DNA of 64,000 nucleotides from Defluviitaleaceae bacterium. GTDB lineage: Bacteria > Bacillota > Clostridia > Lachnospirales > WQUN01. The notes below the pieces were generated by a model that made no database searches, was not told where the DNA came from, and was given only the letters and a program-made list of their open reading frames with translations. Position numbers and translations under genes: made by a program. The stretch spans positions 81,592 through 145,591 of the forward strand of contig WRDO01000001.1 of assembly GCA_009779755.1 (NCBI GenBank), given 5' to 3'. Positions within the stretch are counted from its first letter, which is position 1. Each line of letters begins with the position of its first letter. Shown here piece after piece: positions 1-9,400 of the stretch.

Positions 1-612
1 TGCCTTGTCGCCCTTACCGGAAAACACCACGGGGAAAATCCGGGCTCCCAAGCGTTGGGGATTTCGATTATCAGCCACATGCGCCGCCGTTGCGACGAGG
101 CGGGGCAAAAACACGGCATGAATATCACTTTGCTGGCGACCCCCGCCGAAGAGACGGTAGGCCGCCTCATCCGCTCCGACAGGGAGAAGTTCGGGTCGCT
201 GAAGGGGATCACCGATAAGGAATGGTACACCAACTCCTTCCACGTACCCGTGGAATATAAAATCACTGCACTCGAAAAGATCGCCACGGAAGGGCCTTAT
301 CACAAATATTGCAACGCGGGCCATATCTCCTACGTGGAGCTGGCCAGCGCGCCGGATACGAATATCGAGGTCTTTGAGGATTTATTACGGGCGATGGGCG
401 AAGCCGACATGGGTTATACCGCCATCAACTTCCCCGTGGACATTTGCAAGGAATGCGGGCAAAGCGGTTTGCTTAACGAAGAGGAATGCACCCGTTGCGG
501 CTCAACCAACATCAGCCGCGTACGGCGCATAACCGGATACCTTTCTACGCTGGACAGGTTTAACGATTCCAAAAAAGCGGAGGAAAAAAGCAGAGAGAAG
601 CATGAAGTTTAG
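1..612 (+). CDS. nrdD: Anaerobic ribonucleoside-triphosphate reductase, C-terminal part
   Basis: The frame is open from the first base of the window, so the gene is truncated at its 5' end by the window edge; about 203 C-terminal residues remain. The first residues read ALTGKHHGENPGSQALG, typical of class III (glycyl radical) ribonucleotide reductases. The C-terminus has the zinc site CKECG..CTRCG followed by RRITGYLS, where the glycine is the expected radical residue. The enzyme reduces ribonucleoside triphosphates to deoxyribonucleotides without oxygen, in the cytoplasm. The stop TAG directly abuts the ATG of nrdG, its activase, so the two are one operon. Identification is firm. Confidence 0.97.
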   Translation, partial: CLVALTGKHHGENPGSQALGISIISHMRRRCDEAGQKHGMNITLLATPAEETVGRLIRSDREKFGSLKGITDKEWYTNSFHVPVEYKITALEKIATEGPYHKYCNAGHISYVELASAPDTNIEVFEDLLRAMGEADMGYTAINFPVDICKECGQSGLLNEEECTRCGSTNISRVRRITGYLSTLDRFNDSKKAEEKSREKHEV

Positions 613-1119
613 ATGAGGTTATCGGGCTTTACGTACGAAAGCATCGTAGACGGGCCGGGGTTGCGCGTGGTTATTTTCGCGCAGGGCTGTTTGAGCGCGT
701 GCGCGTATTGCCACAACCCTGAAAGCTGGCCGTTGGACGGCGGGCAGGAATATACCGTGCGTGAAATCATCCGAATGATCAAGAAACCGGGCCCCGGGCG
801 CAAGCGCATTCGGGGCGTTACTTTTTCCGGCGGGGAACCGTTCCTGCAAGCGGGCGAATTCGCGCAGATCGCCATCGAAGCCAAACGCATCGGATGGGAC
901 GTTTGCAATTTTACCGGTTACACCTACGAAGAACTCGCCGAACGCGACGATGCGGACATACAAGCCCTGCTCAGCCATACGGACTACTTGATCGACGGGC
1001 CGTATATACATGAAAAAAGGGAAATCGGGCTCAAATTCCGCGGTTCAACCAACCAGCGCGTCATCGACATGAACGAAACCCGCAAACGGGGCAAAGTCGC
1101 GTTGTACTACGGAACATAA
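613..1119 (+). CDS. nrdG: Anaerobic ribonucleoside-triphosphate reductase activating protein
   Basis: A 168-residue radical SAM protein. The [4Fe-4S]-binding motif is visible near residue 26 as GCLSACAYCHNPESW (CxxxCxxC). It is followed by the GVTFSGGEP stretch that contacts S-adenosylmethionine. The length fits the NrdG family. It makes the glycyl radical on NrdD. The start codon follows the nrdD stop without a gap, so translation is probably coupled. Confidence 0.97.
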   Translation: MRLSGFTYESIVDGPGLRVVIFAQGCLSACAYCHNPESWPLDGGQEYTVREIIRMIKKPGPGRKRIRGVTFSGGEPFLQAGEFAQIAIEAKRIGWDVCNFTGYTYEELAERDDADIQALLSHTDYLIDGPYIHEKREIGLKFRGSTNQRVIDMNETRKRGKVALYYGT

Positions 1120-1136
1120 CAGAAAGGAAGTGGAAT

Positions 1137-2819
1137 ATGAAATTTTCCCAAATGCCCTACACCCGCCCTGCATTCGAGGATGTGCAGGCACAAATGCAGG
1201 AACTGTTGCAACGCTTTAAGGCCGCCGCAAGCGCCGAGGAAGCCTTCGCCGCGTACAAGGCGTACGACGATGCGAACAAGGAATTCTTTTCGATGTACGT
1301 CATCGGCTACGTACGCAACACGCTGGACACGACGGATACCTTCTACGACGCGGAAAAGGCCTACTACGACGAAATGGTGCCCAAGTTGCAACCCTTGACA
1401 CAAGCCTACACACAAGCGTTACTGGATTCGCCCTACCGGGCGGACATGGAGAAAGCGTGGGGGACGCTCCTGTTCGACAACGCGGAAATCGCGTTAAAAA
1501 CCTTCTGTCCCGAAATCGTACCCGATTTGCAAGAGGAAAATAAGCTGAAGAGCGAATACCAAAAACTGATCGCCTCCGCGCAGATCGAATTCGACGGTAA
1601 GACCCTGACCTTGGCGGAAATACGCCCCTACTACGAAAACCCCGACCAAGGTATCCGTAAGGCCGCTATGATGGCCGCATCCGACTGGTACATGGCGCGC
1701 GCGGAAAAATTCGATGACCTTTTCGGCGAATTGGTAAAGGTACGTACCCGCATCGCCAACAAACTGGGGCATGAAAAATTTACCCAAGTGGGTTACTACC
1801 GTATGCAGCGCAATTGCTACGACGCCGCGCAGGTGGCCAAATTCCGCGAGGGGGTCATCAAGTATATCGTACCGGTGGCGAAGCGCTTGAAGGACGCGCA
1901 AGCCAAACGTATCGGCGTGGACGGGTTGAAGATTTACGACGACATGATCGAATACCTCGAAGGCAACGCAAAACCCGTGGGTACACCCGAGGATATCTTT
2001 ACGCACGGGAAAAAGATGTACCACGAATTGTCGGACGAAACGGCGGCCTTCATCGACTTCATGATGGAGAACGAACTCTTCGACGTACTGACGCGCCCGG
2101 GTAAAGCGGCGGGCGGTTATTGCCATTACATTCCCAAGTACAAATCGCCTTTCATCTTCGCCAACTTTAACGGTACGTCGGGGGATATCGACGTGCTGAC
2201 CCACGAGGCGGGTCACGCTTTCGCGGGTTATTTAGCGCAGGATATCTACCCCTCCGCTCTGCGCCGTTATTCCAGCGAAACCGCCGAAATCCATTCCATG
2301 GCGATGGAATTCTTCACGTGGCCGTGGATGGAGGGCTTCTTCGGTGACGCGACGAAAAAATATTACGAATCCCATTTGGGGAATGCCTTGACGTTTATCC
2401 CTTACGGGACCATGGTGGATGAATTCCAACACCATATATACGAAAAGCCCGACATGGCTCCCGCCGAACGCAACGCGCTGTGGCTGGAGCTGGAGGCGAA
2501 ATACCGCCCGTGGCTGGATATGGCCGACGTCCCGTTCTACAACGAGGGCCGCCGTTGGCAGTCGCAGGGGCATATTTATTCGACGCCCTTCTATTATATA
2601 GACTACTGCTTGGCGCAGATCATGGCCCTTTCCTTCTGGGCGGAAAGCCAAAGCGATAAAGACGCGTCATGGGCCAAGTACCGCCGTTTGGTGGGCTTTG
2701 CGGGGACAAAGACCTTCGTGGAGCTGATTACCGACGCGGGATTACCCACACCCTTCGTACCGGATAACCTGAAGGCCGTCGCCGACGCGGCGATGGAATG
2801 GCTCGATAAGCAAAAATAA
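1137..2819 (+). CDS. M3 family oligoendopeptidase
   Basis: A 560-residue cytoplasmic zinc metallopeptidase of the thimet/oligoendopeptidase F type (M3). The zinc-binding motif HEAGHAF lies near residue 356. The third ligand region SSETAEIHSMAMEFF follows about 25 residues later, with the usual spacing. No signal peptide is present. Such enzymes degrade short peptides inside the cell, which suits an amino-acid-fermenting anaerobe. An AGAAAGGAAG Shine-Dalgarno sequence precedes the ATG. It lies 17 bp after nrdG in the same direction and may be co-transcribed with it. Confidence 0.93.
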   Translation: MKFSQMPYTRPAFEDVQAQMQELLQRFKAAASAEEAFAAYKAYDDANKEFFSMYVIGYVRNTLDTTDTFYDAEKAYYDEMVPKLQPLTQAYTQALLDSPYRADMEKAWGTLLFDNAEIALKTFCPEIVPDLQEENKLKSEYQKLIASAQIEFDGKTLTLAEIRPYYENPDQGIRKAAMMAASDWYMARAEKFDDLFGELVKVRTRIANKLGHEKFTQVGYYRMQRNCYDAAQVAKFREGVIKYIVPVAKRLKDAQAKRIGVDGLKIYDDMIEYLEGNAKPVGTPEDIFTHGKKMYHELSDETAAFIDFMMENELFDVLTRPGKAAGGYCHYIPKYKSPFIFANFNGTSGDIDVLTHEAGHAFAGYLAQDIYPSALRRYSSETAEIHSMAMEFFTWPWMEGFFGDATKKYYESHLGNALTFIPYGTMVDEFQHHIYEKPDMAPAERNALWLELEAKYRPWLDMADVPFYNEGRRWQSQGHIYSTPFYYIDYCLAQIMALSFWAESQSDKDASWAKYRRLVGFAGTKTFVELITDAGLPTPFVPDNLKAVADAAMEWLDKQK

Positions 2820-2891
2820 TCATAATATGACATGCAGTTGTCTATTTTAATCGCATATGATTACCGCAAACGAATCAAAGGAGCGGTATGT

Positions 2892-3431
2892 ATGCGGTTA
2901 AAGGAAATGCTGAAGGCTGCGAAAAAGAAATCGAACGCTTTCCCCGAGGACGCGGTAAACGCATTGGAACATGCAATGGAAGCGCAAAACGACAATGAAA
3001 GGGAAATAAATTTCGTACAACGTATGGAGGCGTTGCTCACCGAGGAGCAGCGCCTTTTATTGTGGGAGGTCGGCGGGAGTTGCACCGGCGGCGAAACGGG
3101 GCGCCAAGTAAAATTTATGGCGGAACAACTCGTGGGTAAGCCGCTGGCGGAAAAGATCAAGCAGCTCAACCAAAATGAACATATCTACAAAACCGAACTC
3201 AATCCGGACGGCACGGTGACCGCGTATTGCGGTTGCCACTGTTTGCAATACCGCACCGCCAAGGTTAAGAAAATCAAACCCCCTTCTCATTACGGTTGTG
3301 CGGCGGGCGCGGCGTTCCAAAACCTTAAGATCGCATTGGGCGGGAAGGCAAAGATTAAATCCATCGATTACCCCCAACCTGACGACGGGAAGAATTATAT
3401 GTCTTTTGTGTTTGAGGTTATGGAGGGTTGA
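2892..3431 (+). CDS. Cys/His-rich protein of unknown function
   Basis: About 179 residues, starting at the ATG preceded by AAAGGAG nine bases upstream; an in-frame ATG at 2832 lacks a good ribosome binding site. The N-terminal half is charged and helical. The C-terminal half carries conserved-looking cysteines and histidines (CTGGETG, YCGCHCLQY, HYGCAAGAA) that could bind a metal or cluster. No signal peptide or membrane segment is visible. I do not recognise the family with confidence. A long hairpin repeat begins 45 bp after its stop and may act in its 3' end. Confidence 0.75.
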   Translation: MRLKEMLKAAKKKSNAFPEDAVNALEHAMEAQNDNEREINFVQRMEALLTEEQRLLLWEVGGSCTGGETGRQVKFMAEQLVGKPLAEKIKQLNQNEHIYKTELNPDGTVTAYCGCHCLQYRTAKVKKIKPPSHYGCAAGAAFQNLKIALGGKAKIKSIDYPQPDDGKNYMSFVFEVMEG

Positions 3432-3476
3432 TGGATTTGTTGTTGAAGTGAACGGGTTTGCGCCGTGGCTTCGGAC

Positions 3477-3645
3477 GACGGCGCGGCCTGATGCGAAAGC
3501 GCACTTAACGAAATCGGGCGGTAAGCGGCTCCGTGCGCGAAGTGGTTGCTTCGGTTGCAAGCACCCGACGCCAACCACATAACGCGCCCGTTCGCCGCTT
3601 ACCGCCCGATTTCGTAGGCGCGCTTTCGCATCAGGCTGCGCCGTC
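3477..3645. repeat. Two-tier hairpin repeat R1
   Basis: A 169-bp nested inverted repeat. The outer arms are 3477-3502 and 3620-3645 (25 of 26 bases complementary). The inner arms are 3509-3529 and 3594-3614 (21 of 21), separated from the outer arms by a short unpaired box (ACTTAA versus TAGGC). The centre has its own stem, GTGGTTG with CAACCAC. The centre is almost identical to that of the repeat at 15324, but the arms are different. It lies just after a stop codon. It could work as a 3' mRNA structure or as a small mobile palindrome. Confidence 0.85.
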
Positions 3646-3697
3646 TTGCGGGAATATCGGGAAAAGATTGTTTGTTATTTCGTAGTCCCCAATGAGT

Positions 3698-5443
3698 TTA
3701 TAATTTTATGATGGGATTTTCTGTTCCGCAATCAGGACAAAAACGCTGTCCTTCTTGTATTGTATATCCACAAGTACAAGATTGCGGCTTAATTTCTTCT
3801 AACGGCATGGTTTCATCTTCTGGTGTGGCTTCCACCGGAGTGGCTTCGTTTAGAGCGGGTTCTTTTGTTTTAAATGGATTGCCACAACCCGAGCAGAATA
3901 TTTCACCGGATTTAAATATACGACCGCAAGAACAAAAATGTTCTGACGGCATTGCTATGTCTTGGGAAAAATATTGTAATTTTGTCCTTTTACTTAATTT
4001 TATAACCCATAATATAATTGACAAAAGTAAAAAAGAAATAGAAAGTAAAGAAATAATTAAACCCGTTAAATCTAAATTTCCACGGCCATCTAATGACCAA
4101 GCCCAGCTTATAACACCCAATAAAACAACATAGTTAACGAAATATATGATGATATCGGATAATTTCCAATTAGCTAACGAACCTCGTATATTTTGACGAC
4201 GTTTACGTCGGAATAAGAACATTGTCACTAATATAATGTAAGTAGGTAATGTAAATATCAAATATTCTAATATTATTTGACTTTGTATGTTTATGCTTCT
4301 TACATGGCCACCAAAAATGCGTAAATAACCTAATGTATCCTCAAAAATCATTACATTCCAAATAATCGTAATAATAGTAATGATGAAAAAAACAAGATGG
4401 TTCCCTTTAAACGCTGTTTTTATTTTTTGCTCTTCTTTCACTTTACTGTCTTTAAAAATTAAACCGACCGAAGAATCGGGCGGAGTTAATAACTTATCTT
4501 CCCTTACGGGTGGCGGATTGCCACAATGCGGACAAAATTTCACATCTTCATTAAATTCGTATCCGCATATACATTTCAATACCGTTATATTTAAGTGATT
4601 TTTAGAGTGATTGTGTTTACGCTGTTTTAAATATATCCAAAAAAATATTAATAAATATAATATTGATAAAATTACAAAAAGTCCAACTTCTACCAATGTC
4701 ATTGTTACATTGAAAATCATTACGATAACAAAAATAATATAACCGAAGCCTACGATTAAAAGAATCTTTTCTTTATGAAGTCGTAATATATTAATAATAG
4801 CACTTTCACGGTTTATCAAGTTAATATTTTTTTCTTTTAAATGTAGTTCCTTTGGTCCTTTATAATATTGAAAAAACGCACCCCCCACACCAATAGCGAC
4901 ACCTAATAAAACAGCTACCCCTTGCTCAATACCTTCAAGAGGTACTGTACCTTGAAAAACCAAAATCCCACCGGCGATAGCAGTGGTAATAATTATTGCC
5001 ATTTTATTTATTACTAAAGCAACAATACCGCCGATTATTCCTAAAAATATTCCCAAAATCAGAATGGCTTCATTAGACATCACAATCGATGCAAACAATG
5101 ATACCAATGAAATAATCCCGAAAACACCAATAAATAACGCCATCGTATACAATTTATATGATACGATGGCAAGTATAGTGCCGCTCACAAAACCAAATAA
5201 AATACCAAATTGCCATTCACCCAATATAACCGTACCTAATATCATGCCAATTATTATACCCGCAAAAAACGCACTAACCGCTAATTGCAACTTAAAAATC
5301 CTAAACCCGAAAAATGCTTGCACAAAACCAATGACAATCATTATTACGCATACTACCGTGGCTGCACTTTCAAGCGGACTGTCAATGCCAAAAAATCCAA
5401 ACCATTGATTTAATTCCTGTACCATCTTTAATAATTCTTGCAT
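3698..5443 (-). CDS. Multi-pass membrane protein with three zinc ribbons
   Basis: About 581 residues from an ATG placed nine bases after GAGAGG; an upstream ATG at 5485 is also in frame but less well supported. The N-terminal part (about 200 residues) has a run of hydrophobic helices resembling DUF4203-type channels-like membrane domains, then two further helices. A CxC..CPHCG zinc ribbon follows, then four more membrane helices. Two more zinc ribbons close the protein (CSCGRIF..CSGCG and CTCGYTI..CPDCG). DNA here is clearly AT-rich compared with both neighbours, which suggests horizontal acquisition. Function unknown; it shares zinc-ribbon style with the proteins at 40.9-43.6 kb. Confidence 0.8.
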   Translation of the reverse strand: MQELLKMVQELNQWFGFFGIDSPLESAATVVCVIMIVIGFVQAFFGFRIFKLQLAVSAFFAGIIIGMILGTVILGEWQFGILFGFVSGTILAIVSYKLYTMALFIGVFGIISLVSLFASIVMSNEAILILGIFLGIIGGIVALVINKMAIIITTAIAGGILVFQGTVPLEGIEQGVAVLLGVAIGVGGAFFQYYKGPKELHLKEKNINLINRESAIINILRLHKEKILLIVGFGYIIFVIVMIFNVTMTLVEVGLFVILSILYLLIFFWIYLKQRKHNHSKNHLNITVLKCICGYEFNEDVKFCPHCGNPPPVREDKLLTPPDSSVGLIFKDSKVKEEQKIKTAFKGNHLVFFIITIITIIWNVMIFEDTLGYLRIFGGHVRSINIQSQIILEYLIFTLPTYIILVTMFLFRRKRRQNIRGSLANWKLSDIIIYFVNYVVLLGVISWAWSLDGRGNLDLTGLIISLLSISFLLLSIILWVIKLSKRTKLQYFSQDIAMPSEHFCSCGRIFKSGEIFCSGCGNPFKTKEPALNEATPVEATPEDETMPLEEIKPQSCTCGYTIQEGQRFCPDCGTENPIIKL

Positions 5444-5555
5444 ATTTTTCATCCTCTCAAAATTATATGTACGTAAGTAATTCATTTCATATCAATATAT
5501 TATTTTCTAAAATTTTACAATTATTTTATTTGTTTTGCAATATTCATAACATACT

Positions 5556-5565
5556 CCCCCCCCCC
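5556..5565. repeat. Homopolymeric C10 tract
   Basis: Ten consecutive C residues lie between the zinc-ribbon membrane gene (start 5443, minus strand) and the LysR gene end. On the minus strand this is a G10 tract about 113 bp upstream of the membrane protein start. Such tracts are prone to slippage and can vary promoter spacing, but there is no direct evidence for that here. Confidence 0.6.
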
Positions 5566-5578
5566 GTTAACGCCGCAA

Positions 5579-5682
5579 GACGGCGCGGAGGGATGTGTAA
5601 GCGTGCCTGCAAAATCGGATGATGATCGGCTCCGCTCATCATCCGATTTTGCTAAGCGCGCGTCACATCCCTCCGCGCCGTC
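5579..5682. repeat. Two-tier hairpin repeat R3
   Basis: A 104-bp nested inverted repeat. The outer arms 5579-5597 and 5664-5682 are perfectly complementary over 19 bp. The inner arms 5609-5624 and 5637-5652 are perfect over 16 bp. They are separated by an 11-base internal loop and capped by a 12-base loop containing CGGCTCCG. Read on the minus strand, its boundaries match repeat R1 (start CGACGGCGCGG, end GCGCCGTCTTGCGG), although the inner arms are unrelated. It sits 30 bp after the LysR stop codon. Confidence 0.85.
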
Positions 5683-5712
5683 GCTCGGAGCCATAACAAA
5701 AACCCGTTCACA

Positions 5713-6654
5713 TCAATACGCCGCAAACACTTCCTTCGTAACAAGCATAAAATCCTCAAAATGCACCGACATCGGCACACCGCCGCAATACATGAGGGCG
5801 ACATCGCAGTTGATCGGCAGGTTATTGACGGGTAAGGCCAACATCCGATCCATGATGTGCGGATAGTGTTCGGTTATGTAGCGCAGGATGGTATGGGAAA
5901 CGAACGCGCCCGCGTTACCCGCCGCGCACAAGGGCAGGAGCGGGAATACATGGCTGGATTCGATGACGATTTTGGGTTTAATTTTCCGTTTTTGATATTC
6001 CTGGAATACTTGGTCGTGGATGCGGGAAATACCGGGTTTTAGGATGATGGGTATTTGTTTGATTTGCTCCAGTGCGACCCCGCGGGACACGGCATGGGGG
6101 ATGCGCCGCGGCGGAAAGCCGGCGTTGAGCAGAAGCGGTTTCGCCGCAAGAAAGTAGAGCTTACGGTCTTGTAGCAGGGTGGTGGTCGTGACGGTGCGGC
6201 TCAATTGTACGCCCGTATTTTCGAGTGCGATGACGAAATCGATCTTCCCTTCGGCCAAGTCCTTCACGAGGAACTGCGTGTGGTCCTCGCGCAGCGAAAG
6301 CTCGACCGCGGGGTGCATCTTATTAAACCGCGTGAAGATAAGCGGAAAAAAGATCGGCGCGCGTGTGGGCGTAATGCCCAAACGGATACGCCCCACCTGC
6401 CGCGTACGGATGCGGCTGAAATCGGCGAGCAACTGTTCTTCGCGGTAGACGGATTGGCTTATGTATTCGCGCAACAGTTCCCCGGCGTGGGTAAGGTGTA
6501 ATGTAGGCTTACGGTTAAAAAGCGCGATGTCGAAGTGCTGCTCCATGCGTTTGATGTATTCGCTTAAGGCTTGCTGCGAAATGTGCAGGTTCTTCGATGC
6601 CTTGGTGAAGCTCATCGCACGTGCCACTTCCTCGAAGTATCGGAAATAATCCAT
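5713..6654 (-). CDS. LysR-family transcriptional regulator
   Basis: About 313 residues. The N-terminal winged helix-turn-helix reads MDYFRYFEEVARAMSFTKASKNLHISQQALSEYIKRME, typical of LysR regulators. The C-terminal two thirds match a LysR effector-binding domain (IRLGITPTRAPIFFPLIFTRF and following). I chose the ATG at 6654 for its fit to the family; the ATG two codons upstream (6660) is equally possible. It is divergent from the CYTH/ppx/tct gene run, which could be its target, as LysR genes often regulate a divergent neighbour. The effector is unknown. Confidence 0.92.
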   Translation of the reverse strand: MDYFRYFEEVARAMSFTKASKNLHISQQALSEYIKRMEQHFDIALFNRKPTLHLTHAGELLREYISQSVYREEQLLADFSRIRTRQVGRIRLGITPTRAPIFFPLIFTRFNKMHPAVELSLREDHTQFLVKDLAEGKIDFVIALENTGVQLSRTVTTTTLLQDRKLYFLAAKPLLLNAGFPPRRIPHAVSRGVALEQIKQIPIILKPGISRIHDQVFQEYQKRKIKPKIVIESSHVFPLLPLCAAGNAGAFVSHTILRYITEHYPHIMDRMLALPVNNLPINCDVALMYCGGVPMSVHFEDFMLVTKEVFAAY

Positions 6655-6725
6655 GTACATCCCGCCACAACCTTTATGTAACATTATTTTACAAATAATT
6701 ATATCATTTGATTGTCGATTTTGGT

Positions 6726-6745
6726 CCACAACATTTACCTTGTGG
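6726..6745. promoter_or_regulatory. Candidate LysR-type operator
   Basis: An interrupted palindrome CCACAA-N8-TTGTGG lies in the intergenic region between the divergent LysR gene and the CYTH gene. It includes a T-N-A dyad of the sort bound by LysR-type proteins. A further TCCACA copy follows directly. This is sequence inference only. Confidence 0.4.
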
Positions 6746-6842
6746 ATTCCACAAAACATCGTTTATTGCCTATATTTACAAACTATATTACAGTTCGGTT
6801 ACGGGAACCGTAATGCATTATAATGAAGAAAGGGGAAATTAC

Positions 6843-7436
6843 ATGTCAACGGTTATCATACCCCGCTGGGAATGGCGTACCTTCGGCCAAGACTTCGGCG
6901 CAGCGGAGGAAAAGATCAGGCAATATACCAACGAAGGCACGAAATCCAGCCAAGAGAAGTACATCCTTTCCAAGGTAAGCGACGAAAACGTGAAGATCCG
7001 CTACGACCTGGTGGACGTAAAGTCACTGAAGGAAATCAACGCCGACAAGCTGGAGCAATGGTACCCGGCGATGAAGGAAGGCTTCCCCATCGGTGTCGAC
7101 GCGCTGGAACGGTTGTTCCGCGTATTCTTCAAAACGCAAGCCCCTTTCTTTAAGCGGGATGCGTATACTTTCGAGCAATTCCTCGAGGAAATGATCATCC
7201 CCTGCGATACCCTCCGCGTAGTGGACGTGGAGAAGGAACGCCACGCCTATAAGATCAACGGCACAACCGTGGAGATCGCCGAAACCAAATTTAACGGCGT
7301 ACCCATGCGGACGATATGCGTGGAGCATACCGACCCCGCGTTGGTTATCTCCACCGTACGCGAGTTGGGCGCGGACGGATTCGAAAACATCAACTACATC
7401 AATGCCATGAAGACCGCCGTCGGGTTGGGGGTATAG
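6843..7436 (+). CDS. CYTH-like protein next to an exopolyphosphatase
   Basis: 197 residues from the ATG preceded by AAAGGGGAAA. The N-terminus reads IPRWEWRTFG. Acidic and basic alternating strands (EKYILSK, VKIRYDLVDVK, HAYKINGTTVEIAETKFNG) suggest a CYTH/triphosphate tunnel fold, whose members act on inorganic tri- or polyphosphate. The canonical ExExK signature is not clear, so the family call is tentative. Its stop is only 2 bp from a Ppx/GppA phosphatase start, which supports a role in polyphosphate or triphosphate metabolism. Confidence 0.6.
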   Translation: MSTVIIPRWEWRTFGQDFGAAEEKIRQYTNEGTKSSQEKYILSKVSDENVKIRYDLVDVKSLKEINADKLEQWYPAMKEGFPIGVDALERLFRVFFKTQAPFFKRDAYTFEQFLEEMIIPCDTLRVVDVEKERHAYKINGTTVEIAETKFNGVPMRTICVEHTDPALVISTVRELGADGFENINYINAMKTAVGLGV

Positions 7437-7438
7437 TT

Positions 7439-8380
7439 ATGGACGAAGCGAGGACCGTTGCGGTCATAGACGTAGGTTCCAACTCGATCAAATATATCCT
7501 CGGCGGATTAAATACCGACGGTACGTTAAAAACGATCGCCGACGAAAACGACATCGCCCGTTTGGGTGAAGGCCTGCGCGAAACGGGTGTCATTTCCCCC
7601 GAAGCGATGGAGCGTAACATTGCCGCCATATCTGTTTTCGCAAACAAAGCGCGCGACGCAGGCGCGGACGAAATCCGCTGCGTGGGTACGATGGCTTTGC
7701 GCAACGCGGGGAATACCGCGGATTTTATTCGGCGGGTAAAGGATACCGCCGACATAACGTTGTCCGTCATCCCCGGCGAAGAGGAAGCGCGACTGTCGTA
7801 CATGGCGGTGCTGTCCGGTTTGGGTGCGGTCGGTGACGGCGGCGTGGCCGTGTTCGACACGGGCGGAGGCAGTACGGAATTCGTGTTCGGCGAAGGGGAT
7901 GAAATCAAGAAACGCTTTTCCATCGACCTCGGTGCGATTCGCATCACGGAAAAGCATTTCACGTCAGATCCCGTAACGCCCGAAAGCGTGGAAAACGCGT
8001 TGGCGGAAATCATGGATGATTTAGCCGACGGCGGTTTGGAAGGTTCGCCGTCCAAGCTCGTCGGCATCGGCGGTACGGTGACGAGCATGGGCGCGGTCAA
8101 GCATAAGATGGAAAAATACGACCCCGACATCATCCAAGGGTCAAAATTGACCCGCGCCGATGTGGAAGCGCAAATCGCCGACTACAGCGCGAAGACGCTT
8201 GAGGAACGTAAGGCCGTCACGGGTTTGCAACCCCGACGGGCGGATGTTATCTTAGCCGGAGCCTGTATATTAAAAGCGATATTAACCCGTTTAAACGCGG
8301 ACGAATTAACCGTAAGCGACCGCGGTTTGCGCCACGGCATGGCTTACGAATTGCTATCGAAGCCCCGCGCGCGCGTATAA
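7439..8380 (+). CDS. ppx: Ppx/GppA family exopolyphosphatase
   Basis: 313 residues, starting at the ATG after the CYTH gene (2-bp gap). The actin-like ATPase fold motifs are evident: VAVIDVGSNSIKYILGG near residue 8 and AVFDTGGGSTEFVFG near residue 138, followed by GIGGTVTSMGA. The length matches short Ppx/GppA proteins that hydrolyse polyphosphate or pppGpp; which substrate is used cannot be told from sequence. It is the second gene of a run that continues into transporters for tricarboxylates and phosphate. Confidence 0.9.
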   Translation: MDEARTVAVIDVGSNSIKYILGGLNTDGTLKTIADENDIARLGEGLRETGVISPEAMERNIAAISVFANKARDAGADEIRCVGTMALRNAGNTADFIRRVKDTADITLSVIPGEEEARLSYMAVLSGLGAVGDGGVAVFDTGGGSTEFVFGEGDEIKKRFSIDLGAIRITEKHFTSDPVTPESVENALAEIMDDLADGGLEGSPSKLVGIGGTVTSMGAVKHKMEKYDPDIIQGSKLTRADVEAQIADYSAKTLEERKAVTGLQPRRADVILAGACILKAILTRLNADELTVSDRGLRHGMAYELLSKPRARV

Positions 8381-8409
8381 GGTTTCAATCCATAAGGAGG
8401 AAGGTTACA

Positions 8410-9396
8410 ATGAAAAAAATAATGGGTTTAATCATATTAACGGCGGCATTAACGCTTGTGTTGGCCGCTTGCAACAGGGACGATGATACGGTATCCGGCG
8501 CGTGGAGTCCCTACGCCCAACCCATCACCATCGTTACCCATGTGGCGCCCGGCGGCGGTATGGACGTAGCCACCCGCTTGTTCATCGATATCGCGCGCCA
8601 ATATACGGATGCGACGATCATCGTGGAAAACATGGCCGGCGGCGGTACCCGCATCGCTTCCGACGAAGTGCTGGGACGCCCGGCGGACGGATATACGATC
8701 TTCGGTGCGGCGATGTCCAACGTAAACACCGCCGTAGCGCAGGGTTGGGACTTAAACCATTACATCGACGGTTATCATTGGATTGCCAAGATCCAACGTG
8801 ACCCCGCAGCCGTCATTATCACCAACGAAGCCAAAAACGCGGGCATGGACTTTAATGGCGTGTTGAACCAAGCCCGCGAAATGGGCGGCGAGCAGATTTG
8901 GGCCGTACCCGTATTAGGCGGCAACAAACATTTTGAGGCATTATTGATATGGCAGGCTACGGGCGTAGAAGGCATGGCCATGCCGTTCGAATCCGGCCCC
9001 TTGGGTGCGGCGGCCGTATTGGGCGGCGAAGCCCACGTACAAATGGGTAATCCCTTCGATACGTCGGGCCGTGATCTGTGGGTAGCCGCGATCGCATCCC
9101 CCGAGCGTATGCCCGGATTCGAGGATTCCCCCACCTTCGCGGAGCTCGGCTTCCCTCAGCTTAATGACATGCATATGTGGCGCGGTTACGCCGTGCGCAA
9201 AGGCACACCCCCCGAAATGATCGAATGGTTCCAAAACCTCGTGACACAAGTAAGCCGCAATCCCGAATGGATCGAATACAACGCGGGCAACGCGATCGCT
9301 CCCACGGCGGTGTTCACCGAGGAATTCCGCGCGATCATTCAGGATACGATCGATACGACGTTGTATTGGTCGCGTTATTTAGGGATATTGGACTGA
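8410..9396 (+). CDS. tctC: Tripartite tricarboxylate transporter substrate-binding lipoprotein
   Basis: 328 residues with a lipoprotein signal peptide; the lipobox LVLAAC places the lipidated cysteine at residue 21. The mature protein begins with the family pattern PITIVTHVAPGGGMDVATRLF and NMAGGGTRIASDEV, typical of TctC/Bug receptors. It would capture a carboxylate outside the membrane and pass it to TctAB. A strong AAGGAGGAAGG ribosome binding site lies upstream. The ligand cannot be predicted. Confidence 0.93.
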   Translation: MKKIMGLIILTAALTLVLAACNRDDDTVSGAWSPYAQPITIVTHVAPGGGMDVATRLFIDIARQYTDATIIVENMAGGGTRIASDEVLGRPADGYTIFGAAMSNVNTAVAQGWDLNHYIDGYHWIAKIQRDPAAVIITNEAKNAGMDFNGVLNQAREMGGEQIWAVPVLGGNKHFEALLIWQATGVEGMAMPFESGPLGAAAVLGGEAHVQMGNPFDTSGRDLWVAAIASPERMPGFEDSPTFAELGFPQLNDMHMWRGYAVRKGTPPEMIEWFQNLVTQVSRNPEWIEYNAGNAIAPTAVFTEEFRAIIQDTIDTTLYWSRYLGILD

Positions 9397-9400
9397 TCGC

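Noticed and set aside
609..1011. Minus-strand open frames opposite nrdG
   Set aside because: They are mirror frames caused by GC-rich codon use; the plus-strand protein is a clear NrdG with its motifs, and the minus frames lack ribosome binding sites and known motifs.
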